A stretch of DNA of 64,000 bases, from the NCBI GenBank assembly GCA_016806645.1, contig JACSYO010001861.1:1092501-1156500 (forward strand). Reading direction: 5' to 3'. Source of the DNA: Ophiodon elongatus. Its lineage: Eukaryota; Chordata; Actinopteri; Perciformes; Hexagrammidae. The position numbers and the translations under genes are program-made. Positions within the stretch are counted from its first letter, which is position 1. Every line of letters starts with the position of its first letter. Shown piece by piece: positions 60,251 through 64,000 of this stretch. The notes beneath the pieces are model-generated. The model ran no database searches and was not told the origin of the DNA. It saw only the letters and a program-made list of their open reading frames with translations.

Positions 60251-63200
60251 ATCCCTACAGGCTATGGCCCGAGTGGACAAGAAATACAAATTACCATCTG
60301 TTGCCCCCTTGTGTTCAAAGTATGAGTTATATACTGTACACTATAATGTTTCTATTCTATTTAAGAGGAGTCAAGCAAGCCATGTATCAAATATGCACTG
60401 CACTCATTGCATTACATTAGAATCCTCCTTGAATTTCTTGAACATTGCACAGATATTTAACTGCATCTAAACTATCCATCATCACAGAGAAAGTGAGCAA
60501 GCTTAGGACTTTAATTACTGAAGCGATAAATTACCTTTCAGCACATGATATAAATCGTAAAATTAAACATTAAGTGTTTTTTAAATGAAGGTTGCAAAAG
60601 GCAATCCAAATATCTCCGACCTTACCATTTTGACCCTGTCAGCTGAGTTCCCGCCGCCGTCTGTCCTGATGCAGGAAGCAGTGACCACCGCTGTCAGCCC
60701 GTCTGAACAGACGCGAGGTAGACTAACTGATGTCTTCATCCCTGACCGTGGCCCACCCAGACTGCTGTTATTGTTGGAGGAGAAATTAGCCTTCAGCTCG
60801 CCTGGCTGGACAAGCCCCTGTCCCTGGGTGTGTCCCTGGAGAATATGGTTGCTGACCACCATGGGTCTGACCATGGCGGTGTTAGCTTGCCGTACATGTC
60901 TTTCCTCCACACTGCTGGCAGGCTGGCTATCTGCCTCCCTGAAGAAGCGGTCGTAGCGGTCGAGGTACGGGGGCCTCTCTGGTAGAAGGTAATAGTGGGT
61001 GTTACTGACTTTACGTCCATCACGGACGATGGGGAGGATACATGGGCCTTTGCTGGCGGAGTCCTTCCCCTGCGCCTGGGCCTGGATCACTTTGGGTGCA
61101 GCATACTTAGGATCTGAGGCAAAGCTGTGCGTGGTAGGCATGAGTTTACCTGGAGAGGTGGAGAGGTAGGAGCCGTAGGTGTGTGTAGAGGGACAGGAGG
61201 TAAGGGGAGCCTGTATGGCGGTGGGGCTGACAGTGTAGAGTCTCTGCTGGGGGGAGCCCACTACTAAGCCCATGGGGCTGGGAGTCCTGGATCCTTGCTG
61301 GGACAAAGGGTCTCTGGGAGGGATCTGAGGTGGTCGTTCCTGGTTTGGGCCTGAAACTTCCTCTGTGATGTCAGCTGGTGTCGGTGACAGAGAGAGATCC
61401 CGTGACCAGCGAGCAGATGTGTAGTCGCCTCTCTTTATGGGGCGAGGGGGTATGGGGACACGTGGGGGGATCTGGGGTTTGTCCTCATTGGAGGAGAAGA
61501 CACTCTGCTGGTGTCCCTCCTCGGTCTGTTGTGTCTGGGGACAAGAGGTCTGGGACGGTGAGCTTGACCGTGCAGCACTTCCAGTCGGTACATTTAGCCT
61601 CTTCATGCACTCTTGCTGGAGTTCTTGGAAGATCTCTGCTGACTGGGAGAAGGAGGTGGACAGAACCTGGCTCTGCTTGCTGGGGAGAAAGAGGTTGTCC
61701 TCCAGACCTGATCTGTCTGGACCCCTGGAAACAAGATCATCACCCTCAACCTGAGGTCTAGAGAAGAGATCCTCATCTGGGTTATGGACATCACTCTGCT
61801 CCTCTTCATGCTGCTGCTCTGAGCTGTTGATAGAGCTCACCTTTGTGGAGAAAGAAGATTTACAACTTTGATACATTCTACTATGGATAAGTGACATCAG
61901 AACAGGAGATAAACATCCCATGTCCATGAAATTTTGGCAAAATGTCAAATGTGCTGTGTCACCTCCTACCGTACCTCCATATCGTCTTCGTCTTGGGCTA
62001 CATCGTCATAGGCCGGAGGTGGGGGTAATGGCCGGGCATCCCAGTCCACTACTGGTGTAGGGTGAAGGGGGCGGGGTAACGATCTAGACGGACTCTGAGG
62101 CGGGGTCCGGTCCATGATGTTCTCTGCTTCCAAAGCTAGCTTTGCCAGTGAAGGAATCTTAATTTCAACCACAGGGGAAGGGGATGGAGTGGGCGGGGGG
62201 AACTCCTCCCCAAAGTCAATGAGGGACACTTCACCGTTGGAGTTGTGGCCTGAGCCTGAAGTCCGACCCCTCCCCTGTTTGGAAGCTGACACCCACGCAG
62301 CAGGTTTAAGTTTTAAGCCTTTGACAGAACCCGTTTTCCGAAGGGATAATCTCTTTAGTCCTGCCGAAGTCAGATCCTCATCATCATTTACTGGATCATA
62401 GCAAGGCTCTGGAGACACAAACACACAATATGTTAATTACTTTACTGAAAAACATTTAGAGTGATGACAGCAAAGCTCTTTTGAATCACGTCACAGCCAA
62501 AAATACAAGACACACTTCAAGTTTTCCAGGTCTGAAGTTAGTCCTATTGTGCACAGAAGGGACACTGCACACCTGTTAGAGGGGACACGTGGATGGAAAG
62601 ATGGAGAACAATGATACTAAGAAAAGAAATAAATGTAGATGACGGAATCACTGCAAAGACAGGCAAAGAACAAAAAGTATGGAATGTACCTTTGAGGAGT
62701 GGAGCTAGGAGGGAACAGAGAGGGCAGGAACAATGGGTGAGGAGCTGCTGAGAGAAACCAGACTTACTCTTGATTAACACTGCTGGTTGAGGAGGGCGAG
62801 GAGGAGGCTCCTCTGGAAGAATAAAAGCAAATACCGCCATCGCAAAGGAGACACAGAGGTGGAAAAAAAAAGACAGTAGCAAAGATAAAAAGATTAGGGG
62901 AAAAGGCAGGAGGCAAATGTCAGATTACATTTGAATGTTTTGCCGAAGTGTTAAGAATTATTTAAAGCAAGCTGTTTGGTGGCCATATTTCCAAAGCAAA
63001 ATCTGCACTGTCATTATCTTAAAATTCTCACCCACAATCCATGTTGTGATCAGATTCCACATTACCATGTGGAATCTGATAATTTTATCGATTGACAGGC
63101 GTGTTAATATAGCTATTAGCGGTAGGCAACAATTAAATCTAAGTTTTTAATGTTGTTTAGGTTTGTTTACACCAGTTATGTTTACAGAGGTGATTATGAT

Positions 63201-63967
63201 CAGTTGTGAAAATACAAGTGTTATTTTGTTTATATATAAGATCAAACGATTTCATGATTTTAGAATGCCAAATAGAGTTTGAACCCAGAGATACGGAATC
63301 GTCTACGAGAGTGTTTATCCTCACGCCATCATTATGGCGTGGTCTCAGTCTTTATTGGAGCTCTTTAACTCACTTCTAGCTCGTCCTGGTAGCTGTGTGG
63401 GCCGAGCACCACTGAAGTCAACACTAAGGACATCAGGAGGATCCATGGGATTACCGAGGTACAAACTGGAGGGAAGAGAGCACCAGACTTAATTACAGCA
63501 AATGTCAATATAGTGAATCTACCTAACCTTGGTGTTATAATGTTGTTATAAGTTGGAAATTTGTAGTATTGTGCTACTGCCATCTATTGGTGAGAGTTTA
63601 TTATTCCAACGCAGCAAAAACTAATCAGACTTTTACCACCAACTTCCAACATGGGGCATAATTATGATACATATTTATAAAGTCATTCAGAGACATTTTG
63701 ACCATGTAAAAACTCTCTGGGTACATTCTGGTACTAAAGTCACAAAGTTAATGAATAGAAGTTGGTCCTTACTCGTCAATCCTGTCAGGGAAGCCCCAGC
63801 AGCGATGAGGGTTGATGTCTCCGTGTCCTGTGTGGATGAAGCTGTTTTTGAGCGGCCGGCTGATGTCATGAGCTGACAAACCTGCTACTGATGTCACCAC
63901 ATTTCTGGGGAAAGGTCCGACCTTAAGGGTCCGCTTGTTTTGACCTCTCCACCAGTAGTTCTCTGCC
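56199..63967 (-). CDS. tnk2: tnk2 (ACK1), activated CDC42 kinase, 3' two thirds
   Basis: Non-receptor tyrosine kinase that binds GTP-loaded CDC42 and acts in receptor endocytosis and growth-factor signalling. The window holds, joined on the minus strand, 63967-63773, 63465-63374, 62812-62768, 62408-61975, 61840-60626, 58883-58788, 56688-56558 and probably 56205-56199. All reading phases agree across the introns and every intron has GT/AG ends. Encoded in order are the end of the SH3 domain, the CRIB motif, a proline-rich segment, LIDFGEE (clathrin box), PPPPAYDD (WW ligand), SH3-ligand proline runs, LLPERPPYLDRYDRFFREA and two C-terminal exons forming the UBA region. These match vertebrate TNK2 closely throughout. 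The SAM-like, kinase and early SH3 exons lie right of the window. Whether this is the a or b fish paralogue cannot be told. Introns hold repeats (57873-58105, 60017-60166, 60190-60248) but no other supported gene. Confidence 0.95.
56558..56688 (-). CDS. tnk2: tnk2 exon: second part of the UBA region
   Basis: A 131-base exon from acceptor ctctgtag. It encodes VEQLFCLGLRSRSECLKLLE, MCDWNLEVASTQMLDNYGST and TRQ, matching the VEQLFGLGLRPRGECHKVLE and FDWNLEQA segments of TNK2. The end is set at GAG|GTACCG, splicing to the terminal micro-exon. If that splice is not used, the frame reads five more codons to a TAG at about 56543-56545. Confidence 0.9.
57873..58105 (+). repeat. Interspersed repeat family C, copy 2 (partial)
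   Basis: Diverged partial copy of 38723-39191, lying inside a tnk2 intron antisense to the gene. It keeps aaaaagaagtc, acttgatttattacc, gtttatggtctca, gctttaggg and the gacaggtcgcta block. The left and right ends are missing, and a tandem-array-like AT segment follows. Confidence 0.65.
58788..58883 (-). CDS. tnk2: tnk2 exon: first part of the UBA region
   Basis: A 96-base exon between acceptor tgattcag and donor CTAAAG|GTGAGA. It encodes EAVHGVTIEECQAALQNHNW followed by NVQKALHYLK, matching the ubiquitin-associated region of TNK2 (MVHGVTTEECQAALQ in mammals). The acceptor could instead be six bases further in (gtgcag), removing two residues. Confidence 0.93.
60017..60166 (+). mobile_element. 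tRNA-derived SINE in a tnk2 intron
   Basis: Starts ggccttagcagccaagtggt with an A-box-like region, then a B-box-like caggtttgattcc. It continues with gcatgtcacacccctctctc and an aataaagg-like tail, the structure of a common fish tRNA-derived SINE. It is antisense to tnk2 and is followed at once by a long (AC)n tract. Confidence 0.8.
60190..60248 (+). repeat. (AC)n microsatellite
   Basis: About 27 CA units with one interruption (acat) near the left end. Overlapping VCVC and THTH frames on both strands are artefacts. Confidence 0.95.
60626..61840 (-). CDS. tnk2: tnk2 large exon: proline-rich region
   Basis: A 1215-base (405-codon) exon from acceptor ccacaaag to donor ATG|GTAAGG. Landmarks in order are VSSINSS, LEDNLFLPSKQ, SAEIFQELQQECMKRLNVP, KPQIPPRVPIPPRP, PPQIPPRDPLSQQGSRTPSP, LMPTTHSFASDPKYA, GPCILPIVRDGRKVSNTHYY, LLPERPPYLDRYDRFFREA, KANFSSNNN and ADRVKM. 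These correspond in order to human TNK2, including the region homologous to MIG6 that contacts EGFR-type receptors. The upstream in-frame extension to an ATG at 61948 is intron sequence. Confidence 0.96.
61975..62408 (-). CDS. tnk2: tnk2 exon: clathrin- and WW-binding motifs
   Basis: A 434-base exon from acceptor gtctccag to donor GAG|GTACGG. It encodes PCYDPVNDDEDL, a basic linker, SLIDFGEE (a clathrin-box-like motif, about 62200-62223), SLAKLALEAENIMDRTPPQS and LPRPLHPTPVVDWDARPLPP leading to PPPAYDDVAQDEDDME. The PPAY motif is a WW-domain ligand, used in this family for Nedd4-type ubiquitin ligases. Strong agreement with vertebrate TNK2. Confidence 0.95.
62768..62812 (-). CDS. tnk2: tnk2 small proline-rich exon
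   Basis: A 45-base exon between acceptor attcttccag and donor AAGA|GTAAGT. With the flanking split codons it reads KEPPPRPPQPAVLIKK, matching the KREPPPRPPQPA segment of TNK2, a potential SH3 ligand. Its size and symmetric phase would let it be skipped without a frameshift. Confidence 0.92.
63374..63465 (-). CDS. tnk2: tnk2 exon after CRIB
   Basis: A 92-base exon between acceptor cctccag and donor AGAA|GTGAGT. It encodes LYLGNPMDPPDVLSVDFSGA followed by RPTQLPGRAR, matching the family's LYLGNPMDPPDLLSV segment. Phases are one base borrowed at each end. Longer minus frames that overlap it in other phases are not real. Confidence 0.93.
63773..63967 (-). CDS. tnk2: tnk2 exon: end of SH3 and CRIB motif
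   Basis: Acceptor ctttcag and donor GA|GTAAGG bound 195 bases. The peptide opens AENYWWRGQNKRTLKVGPFP, the C-terminal half of the SH3 domain. It continues into AHDISRPLKNSFIHTGHGD, the CDC42/Rac-binding CRIB motif (I-S-x-P then F-x-H-x-x-H), and CWGFPDRID. The upstream codon is split, so the preceding exon must end in two bases of an Arg codon, as in the known family sequence. Confidence 0.95.
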
Positions 63968-64000
63968 CTGAAAGACACAAAAATACTGAGGATGAAACTT

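Overview
The window comes from a vertebrate nuclear genome, almost certainly a teleost fish. The evidence is two vertebrate-type genes split by canonical GT/AG introns, a cytosolic-type tRNA-Leu, long (CA)n microsatellites, and many repeat types common in bony fish (tRNA-derived SINEs with an L2-like tail, CR1/L2-like LINE pieces, hAT- and Tc1-like short elements, solo LTRs). There is no bacterial-style gene packing. Most short reading frames are chance frames or repeat-derived.

Layout. At the left edge, on the minus strand, lies the first coding exon (3047-3419) of a non-visual opsin of the TMT/encephalopsin group. Its candidate core promoter is at about 3790-3885; the rest of the gene lies beyond base 1, so bases 1-3046 are intron 1. 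From about 3.9 to 53.9 kb there is a roughly 50-kb stretch in which I recognise no conserved protein-coding gene. It holds a tRNA-Leu gene with a decayed sister copy (34.4-35.1 kb), a near-perfect 52-bp-arm hairpin (33.1 kb), two solo LTRs (19.9 and 26.9 kb), three LINE fragments (25.5, 29.0 and 47.3 kb), MITE-like elements, a 137-bp direct duplication (43.4/44.1 kb), many microsatellites, and a degenerate AT-rich tandem array broken by two insertions (51.7-53.2 kb). At the right end, also on the minus strand, lies the 3' two thirds of tnk2, the activated CDC42 kinase ACK1 (56199-63967). Seven confident coding exons run from the end of the SH3 domain through the CRIB motif, clathrin- and WW-binding motifs and proline-rich region to the C-terminal UBA region. 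An eighth terminal micro-exon is inferred. The kinase-domain exons lie beyond base 64000.

The two genes have no known joint function; both are simply transcribed leftward. Of the less ordinary signals, the 33.1-kb hairpin, the tRNA-Leu pair, the tandem array and a few exon-like segments between the genes (17.6 and 49.25 kb) are the most worth following up. I found no convincing new multi-gene system. Family assignments of repeats come from recognisable motifs only, without a database search.
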